Shown here: positions 1 to 8,362 of the stretch, in pieces
How positions within the stretch are numbered: the first letter of the stretch is position 1
Layout: each line of letters starts with the position of its first letter
NCBI RefSeq assembly: GCF_022230925.1
Contig: NZ_JAKKFH010000025.1
Location: 243,879 to 307,878, forward strand
Reading direction: 5' to 3'
From: Micromonospora alfalfae
GTDB lineage: Bacteria; Actinomycetota; Actinomycetes; Mycobacteriales; Micromonosporaceae
Length of the DNA stretch: 64,000 nt
Notes under the pieces: model-generated
The model's input: the letters and a program-made list of their open reading frames with translations, nothing else
The model's database searches: none
What the model was told of the DNA's origin: nothing
Program-made: the position numbers and the translations under genes

Positions 1-1
1 C

Positions 2-250
2 GCCGCCGGAGTCACAGCGTTCAGCGTGGCGGTGCTCGCCGTCGCCGCCGGTGGCTGGCTGCCCGGCGTGGGCCCGGCCGGCGCCCCGGAACGGGTGCTG
101 GGCGCCCTCGCCGGTGTCACATTGCTCTGGCTCGAACCAGTGCCGGTCACTGTCGGCGCGGCACTGGCCGTCGTCGCGGCGGCGGGCGTGTTCATCCGAC
201 GCGGCGCCGCCGGCCGGTCATCGTCCAATCCTGTGGAGGAACAACTGTGA
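2..250 (+). CDS. TRAP transporter permease, C-terminal end (partial)
   Basis: The reading frame is open from the window edge and ends at a TGA that overlaps the GTG of the next gene by 4 bp, so the two are translationally coupled. The visible residues are hydrophobic: an Ala/Val-rich segment near the edge, then a second membrane segment around LLWLEPVPVTVGAALAVV, and a short polar tail. The next gene is a TAXI-type TRAP solute-binding protein, so this is most likely the C-terminus of a fused TRAP permease (large and small membrane subunits in one chain). The assignment rests on neighbour and hydrophobicity, as the diagnostic part lies outside the window. Confidence 0.6.
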   Translation, partial: AAGVTAFSVAVLAVAAGGWLPGVGPAGAPERVLGALAGVTLLWLEPVPVTVGAALAVVAAAGVFIRRGAAGRSSSNPVEEQL

Positions 251-1266
251 GACGAATCGACGTACGGCTCTCGGCGGGCCTGAGCGTGCTCGCCCTCGTC
301 ACTGTCGGTGCCGCGGGTTGCGGAGGTCAGCAGGGCGGCGCGGCGACTGACGACGCGGCCAGTGCTGTGACGTGCGAGGTGACCCGGGAGACCCGCGTCG
401 GCATCGCCACCGGCAACGCGACAGGTGTCTACTACGTGGTCGGCAACGCCCTGGCCGGGCAGTTGTCCGGGGCGACCGGCGGCAAGCTCACCGGCACCGC
501 CGCCGAGACCGGCGCGTCGGTGCAGAACGTCGAACAACTGGTCGGTGGCCAGTACGACGTGGCGTTCTCGCTGTTCGACACGGCTGTCAACGCGGTGGAG
601 GGCAAGGGCAGCTTCACCGCGCCACAGCCGGTGGAGGCGCTGACCCGCATCTACGACAACTACACCCAGGTGGTGGTCCGCAACGACTCCGGGATCACCT
701 CGGTGGCCGACATGCGGGGCAAGCGGATCTCCACCGGTTCACCGAAGTCCGGCACTGAGGTGATCGCCAACCGGCTGTTGGAGGCCGCCGGCCTCGACCC
801 GGCCAAGGACATCCGGGCGCAGCGACTCGACCTGACCAAGACTGTCGAGGGGATCAAGGACGGCAGCGTCGACGGCTTCTTCTGGTCCGGTGGTCTGCCC
901 ACCGGTGGCCTCACCGACCTGTTCACCACTGCCGGCGACACTGTGAAGTTCGTCGACGTCTCACCGTTGCTGCCGAAGATGACGGCGTTGAGCCCCGGCT
1001 ATCAGGAAGGCACGATCGGACGGGACGCGTACCGGACGGCGACCGACACCCCGACCATCGTCGTACCCAACGTCCTGTTGGTGCGCAAGGACCTGGACGC
1101 CAACGTCGCCTGCGCGATCACCCGCACAGTGTTCGAGAAGCGCGACGCCCTGGCCCAGGCCAACCCGGCGGCGAAGGGCATCTCGCTGGAAAAGGCCCGC
1201 AGGACCCTGCCGGTGCCGCTGCACCGCGGCGCGGAGAAGGCGCTGAACGACCTGGGGGCGAAATGA
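247..1266 (+). CDS. TAXI family TRAP transporter solute-binding lipoprotein
   Basis: Extracytoplasmic binding subunit of a tripartite ATP-independent (TRAP) transporter; it captures an unknown, probably small organic substrate and hands it to the membrane permease encoded just upstream. The 339-residue product has a lipoprotein signal ending in GAAGC (Cys at about 25), followed by a Gly/Gln-rich linker. The mature part shows the family features: an early GIATGNATGVYYVVG segment, ETGASVQNVEQL, and DVAFSLFDTAVNAV, typical of TAXI proteins. The GTG start overlaps the permease stop by 4 bp. The gene runs into a convergent gene 8 bp away. The substrate cannot be read from the sequence. Confidence 0.88.
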   Translation: MRRIDVRLSAGLSVLALVTVGAAGCGGQQGGAATDDAASAVTCEVTRETRVGIATGNATGVYYVVGNALAGQLSGATGGKLTGTAAETGASVQNVEQLVGGQYDVAFSLFDTAVNAVEGKGSFTAPQPVEALTRIYDNYTQVVVRNDSGITSVADMRGKRISTGSPKSGTEVIANRLLEAAGLDPAKDIRAQRLDLTKTVEGIKDGSVDGFFWSGGLPTGGLTDLFTTAGDTVKFVDVSPLLPKMTALSPGYQEGTIGRDAYRTATDTPTIVVPNVLLVRKDLDANVACAITRTVFEKRDALAQANPAAKGISLEKARRTLPVPLHRGAEKALNDLGAK

Positions 1267-1274
1267 CCCGCCGG

Positions 1275-1811
1275 TCAGACGTCGGCCGGCGCGGTGGCGG
1301 CGCGGGCCACACCGACCAGCCGGTCGGTCTCGGCGAGCACTGCCTCGTCGTCAGCCGGAGTGCCGGGGTCGAGTCGGACCGTCCAGGTCAGACCGTCGAC
1401 CCCGGCCACGCGCCGGGCCGCGACCCGCGCCGCGCCGCCGGGCACCGGCTGGTGCTCGGTGTACGCGACCGAACGGGTCACCCGGGCCCGCACCTGGTGC
1501 GGCAACTCCCCCGGGTCGAGCAGCAGGTACGTCTCAGCCGGACCGTCGGCGACCACCTTGTAGCCGTCCCGCTCGACGAGTGGCTCGGCGGGGGTGACCG
1601 TCAGCTCCCGGCCGGACCAGACCGCCTTGAGGATGCTGTGCCACCCGAACCGGTGCCCCCGACCGGGCAACCACAACCCGAGGTTGGTGGCGACCACAAC
1701 CCCGTCGCCCTCGCCGTTGCCGGCGGCGGCCCAGGCCAACACCCGCTCGTCGGCGGCCAGCGGCGGCCGGTCGGCCGGCGGCAGCTTCGGCTTGCGGCTG
1801 AACAGTCCCAT
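1275..1811 (-). CDS. conserved hypothetical protein, 178 aa
   Basis: Soluble protein beginning MGLFSRKPKLPPADRPP, with no signal peptide or membrane segment. The body (ERVLAWAAA, VVATNLGLWLPG, FGWHSILKAVW) resembles short actinobacterial proteins of unknown role that carry a PH-like or GRAM-like beta fold; that resemblance is an impression, not a proven match. It ends 8 bp from the convergent TAXI gene. Its ATG lies directly next to the dnaG stop codon (position 1812), so it is probably the second gene of a dnaG transcript. Confidence 0.7.
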   Translation of the reverse strand: MGLFSRKPKLPPADRPPLAADERVLAWAAAGNGEGDGVVVATNLGLWLPGRGHRFGWHSILKAVWSGRELTVTPAEPLVERDGYKVVADGPAETYLLLDPGELPHQVRARVTRSVAYTEHQPVPGGAARVAARRVAGVDGLTWTVRLDPGTPADDEAVLAETDRLVGVARAATAPADV

Positions 1812-3692
1812 CTAGAGGCCTCCCGCAGCCTGCTCGCGCAACGCCCGGGCGTGCTGCTCCAGGGACAGCAGCTCACCGAAGGCGGCGAAGTACTCGTCCT
1901 TGTTGTTGACCGGGTTGATCCGCTGGATGCGTGACTTGAGGTCCCGGACCCGGGAGGTCACCGACCCGAACTGCACCCGGGCCATGGTGATCGACACGTA
2001 GCGCGGGTCCGGTTCGCCGTCGATCCGCAGTGGTTCGACGGCCAACTCACCGACGAGCGCCGCGGCCGCCAGGTCGTCGCAGGCGTCGCGGACCGACTCG
2101 ATCCAGACCGCGCCGCCGGTCGCCGACGCGGCGCCGCCGGCCGCCGCGATGGCAGTACGCACCGCGACGTGCACCGGGTGGCGGTATTCGGTGGCCTCGA
2201 CCGCGTCGAACATCGGCCCGGCCAGAACCGGTTGCTGGAGGGCGAGTTTGAGCGCCTCCCGTTCGACCATCGACTGCGGGCTGTCCACCGCCGGCTCGGG
2301 GCGGGCCGAGGTTGGCCGGGCCGCGGGGGTGGCCTCGCGGGTGTTGGACGGCGCGGCGTTGCCGGCGGCGAGCACCGCCCGCTGCACCGGCTCGATCTCC
2401 ATGCCGAGGTCCATGGCGAGCTTGCGGACGTACTCCGGGCGCTTCTCCCGGTCCTTCAGGCGCGCGACCAGCGGCGCGGCGTGGCGCATCGCCTCGACCC
2501 GGCCGTCGACGGTGTCCAGGTCGAAGCGGCTGATCACGTGTCGCAGCGCGAAGTCGACGAGCGGCTCGCGGCGGGCGACCAGGTCACGCACCGCCAGGTC
2601 GCCCTTGGCCAGCCGCAGGTCGCACGGGTCCATGTTGTCCGGGCTGACCGCTATGAACGTGCGCCCGACGAAGCGCTGGTCGTCTTCGAAGGCGCGCAGC
2701 GCGGCCTTCTGACCGGCGGCGTCGCCGTCGAAGGTGAAGATGATCTCGCCGGCCACCTCGTCGCTGTCGAACAGGAGCCGACGCAGGACGGAGATGTGGT
2801 CCGCGGCGAAGGCGGTGCCACAGGTCGCCACCGCCGTGGTCACCCCGGCCAGGTGACAGGCCATCACGTCGGTGTAACCCTCGACGATCACCGCCCGACC
2901 CTGCTTGGCGATCTCCCGCTTGGCCTGGTCGATGCCGTAGAGCACGTGCGACTTCTTGTAGATCGGCGTCTCGGGGGTGTTCAGGTACTTCGGGCCGTCG
3001 TCGTCGTCGAAGAGCTTGCGCGCGCCGAAGCCGATCACGTCGCCGGCGAGGTCGCGGATCGGCCAGAGCAGCCGACGACGGAACCGGTCGATCAGGGTGC
3101 CGGAACGGGATTCCCGGGACAGCCCGGCGGTGACCAGCTCCTGGTGGGTGAAGCCCTGCTGGCGCAGGTGCTTGGTGAGCGGGTCCCAACCCTCGGGCGC
3201 GAAGCCACAGCCGTAGCGCTCGGCGGCGGCCCTGTCGAAGCCCCGTCGCGCCAGGAACTCCCGTGCCGGCCGGGCGCCGGCGGTGCTCAGTTGCGCGCTG
3301 TAGAACTGCACGGCGGCGGCGTGCGCGGCGACCAGGCGCTGCCGCTGGCCCTGCTGCGGGCGGGGACGCGGGGTGCCCTTGTCGTCCTCGATGTAGCGCA
3401 GTTGGATGCCGGCGCGGCCGGCGAGCCGCTCGACGGACTCCACGAAGCTGAGGTGGTCGGCGTCCATCAGGAACTTGATCGCGTCGCCGCCGGCCCCGCA
3501 GCCGAAGCAGTACCAGACGTTGCGGGCCGGGGACACGTTGAACGACGGGCTCTTCTCGTCGTGGAACGGGCACAGACCCTTGAGGTTGCCGCCGCCGGCG
3601 GACTTCAGGGTGACCGTCTCGGAGATCACATCCCCGATCGAGGTGCGTTCCCGGACCAGTGCGATGTCCTCGTCCCGGATCCGCCCAGCCAT
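1812..3692 (-). CDS. dnaG: DNA primase DnaG
   Basis: Synthesises RNA primers for lagging-strand DNA replication together with the replicative helicase. The 626-residue product has the N-terminal zinc-binding domain (Cys41, His44, Cys62, Cys65 in CPFH and YCFGC), then the catalytic TOPRIM core with VEGYTD (about 270-275) and FDGDAAG (321-327), and a C-terminal helicase-binding region. The frame stays open further upstream, but the ATG at 3692 (MAGRIRDEDI) gives the canonical primase N-terminus, so the upstream 52 codons are not included. It is transcribed away from the LtrA-like gene starting at 3828 and continues into the hypothetical gene at 1275-1811. Confidence 0.97.
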   Translation of the reverse strand: MAGRIRDEDIALVRERTSIGDVISETVTLKSAGGGNLKGLCPFHDEKSPSFNVSPARNVWYCFGCGAGGDAIKFLMDADHLSFVESVERLAGRAGIQLRYIEDDKGTPRPRPQQGQRQRLVAAHAAAVQFYSAQLSTAGARPAREFLARRGFDRAAAERYGCGFAPEGWDPLTKHLRQQGFTHQELVTAGLSRESRSGTLIDRFRRRLLWPIRDLAGDVIGFGARKLFDDDDGPKYLNTPETPIYKKSHVLYGIDQAKREIAKQGRAVIVEGYTDVMACHLAGVTTAVATCGTAFAADHISVLRRLLFDSDEVAGEIIFTFDGDAAGQKAALRAFEDDQRFVGRTFIAVSPDNMDPCDLRLAKGDLAVRDLVARREPLVDFALRHVISRFDLDTVDGRVEAMRHAAPLVARLKDREKRPEYVRKLAMDLGMEIEPVQRAVLAAGNAAPSNTREATPAARPTSARPEPAVDSPQSMVEREALKLALQQPVLAGPMFDAVEATEYRHPVHVAVRTAIAAAGGAASATGGAVWIESVRDACDDLAAAALVGELAVEPLRIDGEPDPRYVSITMARVQFGSVTSRVRDLKSRIQRINPVNNKDEYFAAFGELLSLEQHARALREQAAGGL

Positions 3693-3827
3693 GCGCCACC
3701 CCCTCGCCGTACATCCTGCCCTGCCGGACCGACGACACGCCGGCCGGGGGACACCGGTGTGGCGGCGACCGCTGCCGGCTCGGCGGTTCCGGCACGCAGG
3801 CCAGGTCCGCACGGGGACCATGACCAG

Positions 3828-5033
3828 ATGCGCCGGGTACGGAGCCAAGCCCCCCGCCTGCCGAGATGGCTGGCCGATCGGATGGGGCTACCCGGGCAGA
3901 CCCCGCAGACGGACGAGGCCGGCCACCGGCACGCCACCTGGCTGGAGCTTTTCCTCGACCTCATCTTCGTGTACGCGCTGGCAGCGGTGGTGGCCCGGCT
4001 GGGCAACGAACCGTCGCCGTCGCCGAAGGCCGTGCTGGCCGTGATCGGGCTCTTCGTGGTGATCCAGTGGGCCTGGATGGGGCAGGTCTACTACGACACC
4101 CGGTTCGATCCGGACGACGCGCTGCACCGGGTGCTGGTGCTTGTCGCGTTGGTCGGCGCGGGCGCGATGACCCTCGGGGTCGACGAGGTGCCGGAGAGCG
4201 TGCTGCTGCCCATCGGGTACCTGATCGTGCGGGGCGTGCTGCTCCTGCTGTACCTGCGCGCCCGCCCCACCAGCCCGATGGCCCGGATGGTCACGACGAT
4301 CTATCTGATCGGCTTCGGGTCGGGCTGGCTGATCTGGCTGGTGTCGCTGATCGTGCCAACCGAGCTGCGGCCCGTCCTCTGGATCGTCGCGATGGTGATC
4401 GAGCTGGCCACGCCCTGGGTCGGGGTGCGCTGGCTCAACCGCTGGCCGGTGGACAACAGGCACCTGCCGGAACGGATCGGCCAGTTCACCATCATCGTGC
4501 TGGGTAGCGCGCTGGCCAGCCTGCTCTTCGCCGTGCCGGACCATCCTCCGCCACACATGATCCTCACCGCCGCGTTGGCCTTCCTCATCCCGGCGGCCGT
4601 CTGGTGGGTCTACACCACATTCGTCACCACCCGCCTCCTTCAGCGACGGCTACGTGGCGGGCAGGCGTACAGCTACCTGCACATTCCGCTCGGCGGTGCG
4701 CTCCTGCTGCTCGGTTGGGCGCTCGGGCAGGTGGTCCGACTGGTCGACGACAACGCCAACCGGCTGCCGCTGGAGCTGCGGCTGCTGCTGGGCGCCTCGA
4801 TGGTGATCTGGACGGTCTGCGGGCTCGCCCTGTACTGGTTGTGGACCCGACCGAGCGGTGCCCGGTTGGCGATCGCCGCCTACGGGGTGGTCTCGGTCAG
4901 CCTGATCACCACGACGGTGCACCAGCCGAGGCTGATGCTGACGCTGCTCTCGCTGGCGGTGGTCGGCTACGCCGTCCTGCTCAGCCGACGCCTTGCCCGG
5001 GCCGGTCAGGAGATGACCACCCCAGAGGGATGA
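3828..5033 (+). CDS. low temperature requirement protein A (LtrA) family membrane protein, copy 1
   Basis: Polytopic membrane protein of about 401 residues. The LtrA signature is at the start: TWLELFLDLIFVYALAAV, followed by about ten further hydrophobic segments. LtrA was first linked to growth of Listeria at low temperature, but the biochemical role is unknown. The ATG at 3828 is chosen because the open frame upstream is only the antisense of dnaG; an in-frame ATG at 3882 is an alternative. It is divergent from dnaG and convergent with the siderophore-interacting gene (7 bp between ends). Two more LtrA paralogues lie at 56.6-59.0 kb. Confidence 0.85.
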   Translation: MRRVRSQAPRLPRWLADRMGLPGQTPQTDEAGHRHATWLELFLDLIFVYALAAVVARLGNEPSPSPKAVLAVIGLFVVIQWAWMGQVYYDTRFDPDDALHRVLVLVALVGAGAMTLGVDEVPESVLLPIGYLIVRGVLLLLYLRARPTSPMARMVTTIYLIGFGSGWLIWLVSLIVPTELRPVLWIVAMVIELATPWVGVRWLNRWPVDNRHLPERIGQFTIIVLGSALASLLFAVPDHPPPHMILTAALAFLIPAAVWWVYTTFVTTRLLQRRLRGGQAYSYLHIPLGGALLLLGWALGQVVRLVDDNANRLPLELRLLLGASMVIWTVCGLALYWLWTRPSGARLAIAAYGVVSVSLITTTVHQPRLMLTLLSLAVVGYAVLLSRRLARAGQEMTTPEG

Positions 5034-5040
5034 CCGGCGC

Positions 5041-5889
5041 TCAGGCAGCCGCGGCCGGCGCCGGAATGGCTGTCTCCTCGGCCGCCACCTGCTGGTTCCA
5101 GTCGGCCTTGGTGGAGCGCCAGCCCTCGTCGTCCATGCCGCGCCGCCAGTAGCCGGAGATGGAGAGCCGGTCCAGCGGTACGCCCCGCTCGCCGCGCAGC
5201 AACCGGCGCAACTCCCGGACGAAGGCGGCCTCGCCGTGCACGAACGCGTGCACCTGGCCGGCCGGGAACTCCAGTGCCCGAACCGCCTCGACCAGCGCCT
5301 CGCCCACCGGGCGTTCGCCACGATGCAGCCAGGTCAGCTCGACCGCCCCGGGGCTGAGCAGCTTCTGCTCCTCCGCCGGGTCGGCGACCTCCACGAAGAC
5401 GTGGGCCGGGGCGCCCAGCGGGAGGCGCTCCAGCGCGGCGGCGATCGCCGGCAGGGCGCTCTCGTCACCGACCAGCAGGTGCCAGTCCGCCTCCAAACTC
5501 GGGGCGTACGCGCCGCCGGGGCCGACGAAGTGCACCGGATCGCCGGGACGCAGCGCGGCGGCCCACGGGCCGGCCAACCCCTCGTCGCCGTGGTGCACCA
5601 CGTCGACGGTCAGCTCCCCGGACAGCGGATCCCAGCGCCGCACCGTGTACGCGCGCAGCCGGGGCCACTGCTCCCGGGGCAGGTCCCGGCGGATCGCGGC
5701 GAGGTCCAGCGGCTGCGGGTACGCGACGCCCTGCTGCGGGAACACCACCTTGATGTAGTGGTCGGTGAACTCGCCCACCGGTAGGCCGACCAGTTCGTCC
5801 CCACCGAGGACGAGCCGGATCAGGTGCGGGGTGGGCCGCTCGGTGCGCAGCACCTGGGCCGAGGTGACGTTCCTGGAGCGTTCCGTCAT
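5041..5889 (-). CDS. siderophore-interacting protein (FAD-dependent ferric-siderophore reductase)
   Basis: Flavoprotein of the SIP/ViuB family that reduces imported ferric-siderophores in the cytosol so the iron is released. The 282-residue protein has an N-terminal FAD-binding barrel with the family motif RAYTVRRWD (about residues 99-107), then WHLLVGDESALPAIAAALE, typical of the NADPH-binding half, and the C-terminal GYWRRGMDDEGW segment usual in the family. The ATG at 5889 is 5 bp from a 14-bp perfect palindrome that reads as an iron box (separate entry), which fits repression by an IdeR/DtxR-type regulator under iron sufficiency. It follows dgt on the same strand with 15 bp between them. 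Confidence 0.93.
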   Translation of the reverse strand: MTERSRNVTSAQVLRTERPTPHLIRLVLGGDELVGLPVGEFTDHYIKVVFPQQGVAYPQPLDLAAIRRDLPREQWPRLRAYTVRRWDPLSGELTVDVVHHGDEGLAGPWAAALRPGDPVHFVGPGGAYAPSLEADWHLLVGDESALPAIAAALERLPLGAPAHVFVEVADPAEEQKLLSPGAVELTWLHRGERPVGEALVEAVRALEFPAGQVHAFVHGEAAFVRELRRLLRGERGVPLDRLSISGYWRRGMDDEGWRSTKADWNQQVAAEETAIPAPAAAA

Positions 5890-5894
5890 GTCAG

Positions 5895-5908
5895 TTAGGC
5901 TAGCCTAA
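5895..5908 (-). promoter_or_regulatory. IdeR/DtxR-type iron box
   Basis: TTAGGCTAGCCTAA is a perfect 14-bp palindrome and, read over 19 bp from 5895, agrees with about 15 positions of the remembered DtxR/IdeR consensus TWAGGTTAGSCTAACCTWA. It lies 5 bp before the ATG of the siderophore-interacting gene and overlaps the last codon of dgt (stop at 5905-5907). A repressor bound here would cover the ribosome-binding region or, if the message is leaderless, the start point itself. Confidence 0.75.
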
Positions 5909-7170
5909 GCTGGCTCGTGCGCGGTCGGGGGTGTCCCCTTGCCGACCAGGCGGGTGTGCCAGGTCACCGCCGCCGGGTCAGTGAGCGAGGCGACCTGGTC
6001 GATCACCACCCGCAGTCTGGCCCGGTCGTCCGGGGCGGCCCGCCACAACGGGGCGAAGATCGGATCGAGCCCTTCCGGGGCACACCGGACCAGCGCGGCG
6101 ACCAACTCCGCCAGCATCGTCCGCTGCCGCTCGTAGCGGCCCCGGAAGCCACTGCGACGCATCACGTACCGCAGCGCGATGCCCTTGAGCAGCGCACACT
6201 GCGCGCGTACCAGCCGGGGCACCACCAGATCGGCGGCGTAGCGGCGGTGCGGGCCCGGACCGAAGCGTTCCTCCGTCGCCGCCACCGCCGCGGACACGAA
6301 CAGCCCGGTCACCCCGCTGGTGGTGGCCTTCAACGCGACCTGCGCGCGATGGCTGCCGTCGTACCCGGTGAACGGGGCGAGCAGCGGACCGGCCAGTAGG
6401 TCGACGAGCACCTCGGCCAGGTCCGCCGCGGACTCCCCGGAGTAGGCGGCGGCCACGTCGGCGCAGAGCGCGGCCCGCTCGTCGGCGTCGGTGAGCAGTC
6501 TGTGCAACGTGACGTAACCACCGTGGATGCCGTCCTCCACGTCGTGCACCGAGTACGCGACGTCGTCGGCCCAGTCCATCACCTGGGCCTCCAGGCAGCG
6601 CCGGTCGCCGGGCGCGCCAACCCGGATCCAGTCGAAGACAGCGGCGTCGTCGGCGTACACCCCGAACTTGCGCTCCCCCGGCCGGCGCGGCCAGGGGTAC
6701 TTGCCGATCGCGTCGAGCGACGCCCGGGTCAGGTTCAACCCGGCGGACGAGCCGTCCGGGGTGAGCACCTTCGCCTCCAGGCGGGTCAACACCCGCAGGG
6801 TCTGCGCGTTGCCCTCGAAACCACCGCACGGCGTGGCGAGCAGGTCCAGCGCAGCCTCGCCGTTGTGCCCGAACGGCGGGTGCCCGAGGTCGTGCGCGAG
6901 CCCCGCCACGTCCACCACGTCCGGGTCACAGCCCAGCCGGGCACCCATCTCCCGGGCGATCTGGGCCACCTCCAACGAGTGCGTCAGCCGCGTACGCAGG
7001 AAGTCATCGGTGCCGGCGGTGTGCACCTGGGTCTTGGTGGCCAGCCGGCGAAACGCCGCCGAGTGCAGCACCCGGGCCCGGTCGCGCTCGTACGGCGACC
7101 GGCGATGCCCGGTGTCCTTCGGGGGCTCCTCGACCAACCGCGATTCCGCCGCCCCCGGCTCAGTTCTCAC
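5905..7170 (-). CDS. dgt: deoxyguanosinetriphosphate triphosphohydrolase-like protein
   Basis: HD-domain enzyme that splits dNTPs (classically dGTP) into deoxynucleoside and tripolyphosphate, influencing the nucleotide pool. The 421-residue protein shows the HD metal set in order: TRLTHSLEV (His64), AHDLGHPPFGHNGE (His93-Asp94, His97, His102) and a later WADDVAYSVHDVEDG segment that supplies the remaining Asp. The GTG at 7168-7170 is used. Its stop codon sits inside the iron box of the following gene, so read-through from dgt may supply some basal expression of that gene. The cluster dnaG/dgt is common in actinobacteria, where both act around DNA replication. Confidence 0.93.
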   Translation of the reverse strand: MRTEPGAAESRLVEEPPKDTGHRRSPYERDRARVLHSAAFRRLATKTQVHTAGTDDFLRTRLTHSLEVAQIAREMGARLGCDPDVVDVAGLAHDLGHPPFGHNGEAALDLLATPCGGFEGNAQTLRVLTRLEAKVLTPDGSSAGLNLTRASLDAIGKYPWPRRPGERKFGVYADDAAVFDWIRVGAPGDRRCLEAQVMDWADDVAYSVHDVEDGIHGGYVTLHRLLTDADERAALCADVAAAYSGESAADLAEVLVDLLAGPLLAPFTGYDGSHRAQVALKATTSGVTGLFVSAAVAATEERFGPGPHRRYAADLVVPRLVRAQCALLKGIALRYVMRRSGFRGRYERQRTMLAELVAALVRCAPEGLDPIFAPLWRAAPDDRARLRVVIDQVASLTDPAAVTWHTRLVGKGTPPTAHEPA

Positions 7171-7212
7171 GCAGCCGCCGTTGTCCGCGACTGCGGGGCT
7201 CGCAACACCGGC

Positions 7213-7566
7213 TCACTCCTCGCGTTCACGCAGTACGCAGAACTCGTTGCCCTCGGGGTCGGCCAGCACCGTCCACTCGACGTCGCCCTGACCGATGTCG
7301 ACGTGCCGGGCGCCCATGTCGACCAGACGCTCGACCTCGGCTTCCTGGTTGGCGGGGCGCAGGTCGAGGTGCAGCCGGTTCTTGCGCTCCTTGCCCTCGG
7401 CCACCGGGCCGAAGAACAGGGCGGGCAACTGGTCTGGGGACTGGCGGATCTCCACCCCGCTCGGAGTCTCGGTGACCACCTGATAGCCGAGCGCCTCGGC
7501 CCACCAACGGGCCAGTCGGGCCGGATCGCGGGCGTCGACAGTCAGGCTCTCCCAGACACTGGTCAT
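7213..7566 (-). CDS. VOC (glyoxalase/bleomycin resistance) superfamily protein
   Basis: A 117-residue single-module VOC protein. The start MTSVWESLTVDARDPARLARWWAEAL and the end VLADPEGNEFCVLRE are the usual first and last strands of the fold, with one potential metal ligand in the LHLDLR strand and one in the EFCV strand. VOC proteins of this length act as dimers; roles include isomerases, lyases and small-molecule binding, and the substrate here cannot be read. The ATG at 7566 is preferred; the frame stays open upstream without a family match. It is 42 bp upstream of dgt on the same strand. Confidence 0.85.
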   Translation of the reverse strand: MTSVWESLTVDARDPARLARWWAEALGYQVVTETPSGVEIRQSPDQLPALFFGPVAEGKERKNRLHLDLRPANQEAEVERLVDMGARHVDIGQGDVEWTVLADPEGNEFCVLREREE

Positions 7567-7819
7567 GCAGTCACCTCTTCCCGTTCGACGCGGCGCCCAA
7601 TCGGCCGTGTGCGAGCGGACCAAGATTACGCCCGCCACCACTGCTCGACCCGCCCACGACGCATCGACGAAGGGCACACAACCACCGATTGGCCCGCAGT
7701 TGCCAACCGATTGCCGAGGGTTACGGGCTCGCGGCCGGAAGTCGCCACCGGTAGCGTTCCCAGCGCGGAACGTGACCAGCCGACTGACACGCAGAGCCCG
7801 ACGGTGAGGGGTAACGCTC

Positions 7820-8320
7820 GTGGACGCAGACACGGTGATGGGAACGGAGCTACGCGGGCTGCGCCAGCGCCGACCCGACATCGCCGGCACGGTGCTCGCC
7901 GGCACCGACGGCCTGCTCATCTCCAGCGACCTGCCCAGCACCGACGCCACCCATCTCGCCGCGCTCGCCGCCGCGAGTTTCGGGCTCGGTCACCGGGTGG
8001 CCGACACCGTCCGGCAGGGCGAGTTCCGGGAATCGGTGGTGTGCACCACCGCCGGCTGCGTGGTCACCTACCCGGCCGGGCGCAGCGCCCTGCTGACCCT
8101 CGTCACAGTCTCGGCGGCGGGCGACCTGGAGGCGCTGCACGAGGAGGCGCGGGCGGTGGCCCGTCGGGCGGGGTCGTTCCTGGACGTTCGCGGCGCAGGC
8201 ATCGGCGCGACCTCCGTACCGGACGCGCACGCCCCGCTGGCCACGCGTACCCCGATGGCGACCCTGCCGGCGCAGTTGCGCCGCTCGTCCCGACCCACCT
8301 GGCGTCGTCCGCCGATCTGA
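7820..8320 (+). CDS. roadblock/LC7 domain protein
   Basis: A 166-residue cytosolic protein whose first 115 residues form a roadblock/LC7 domain: GTELRGLRQRRPDIAGTVLAG, DGLLISSDLP, then the long helix AAASFGLGHRVADTV. In actinobacteria such proteins usually regulate small MglA-like GTPases and sit in conservons with a histidine kinase, DUF742 protein and GTPase; no such partners are present here, so this is an orphan. The remaining C-terminal stretch is Pro/Arg-rich and probably disordered. GTG start at 7820 with GAGGGG upstream. It converges on ppdK across a hairpin. Confidence 0.85.
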   Translation: MDADTVMGTELRGLRQRRPDIAGTVLAGTDGLLISSDLPSTDATHLAALAAASFGLGHRVADTVRQGEFRESVVCTTAGCVVTYPAGRSALLTLVTVSAAGDLEALHEEARAVARRAGSFLDVRGAGIGATSVPDAHAPLATRTPMATLPAQLRRSSRPTWRRPPI

Positions 8321-8321
8321 G

Positions 8322-8358
8322 CGTCGGCGGCGGCCGGGTGACCAGGCCGCCGCCGACG
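8322..8358. terminator. bidirectional intrinsic terminator-like hairpin
   Basis: CGTCGGCGGCGGCC and its perfect complement are separated by 9 bases, a 14-bp all-paired stem in the 42-bp gap between two converging genes. There is no clear T-tract on either side, as is common in high-GC actinobacteria. Confidence 0.7.
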
Positions 8359-8362
8359 TGCG

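Noticed and set aside
2169..3827. Very long open frame on the plus strand opposite dnaG
   Set aside because: It is the antisense of dnaG, a common effect of high GC content; the only supported plus-strand gene is the LtrA-like one starting at 3828.
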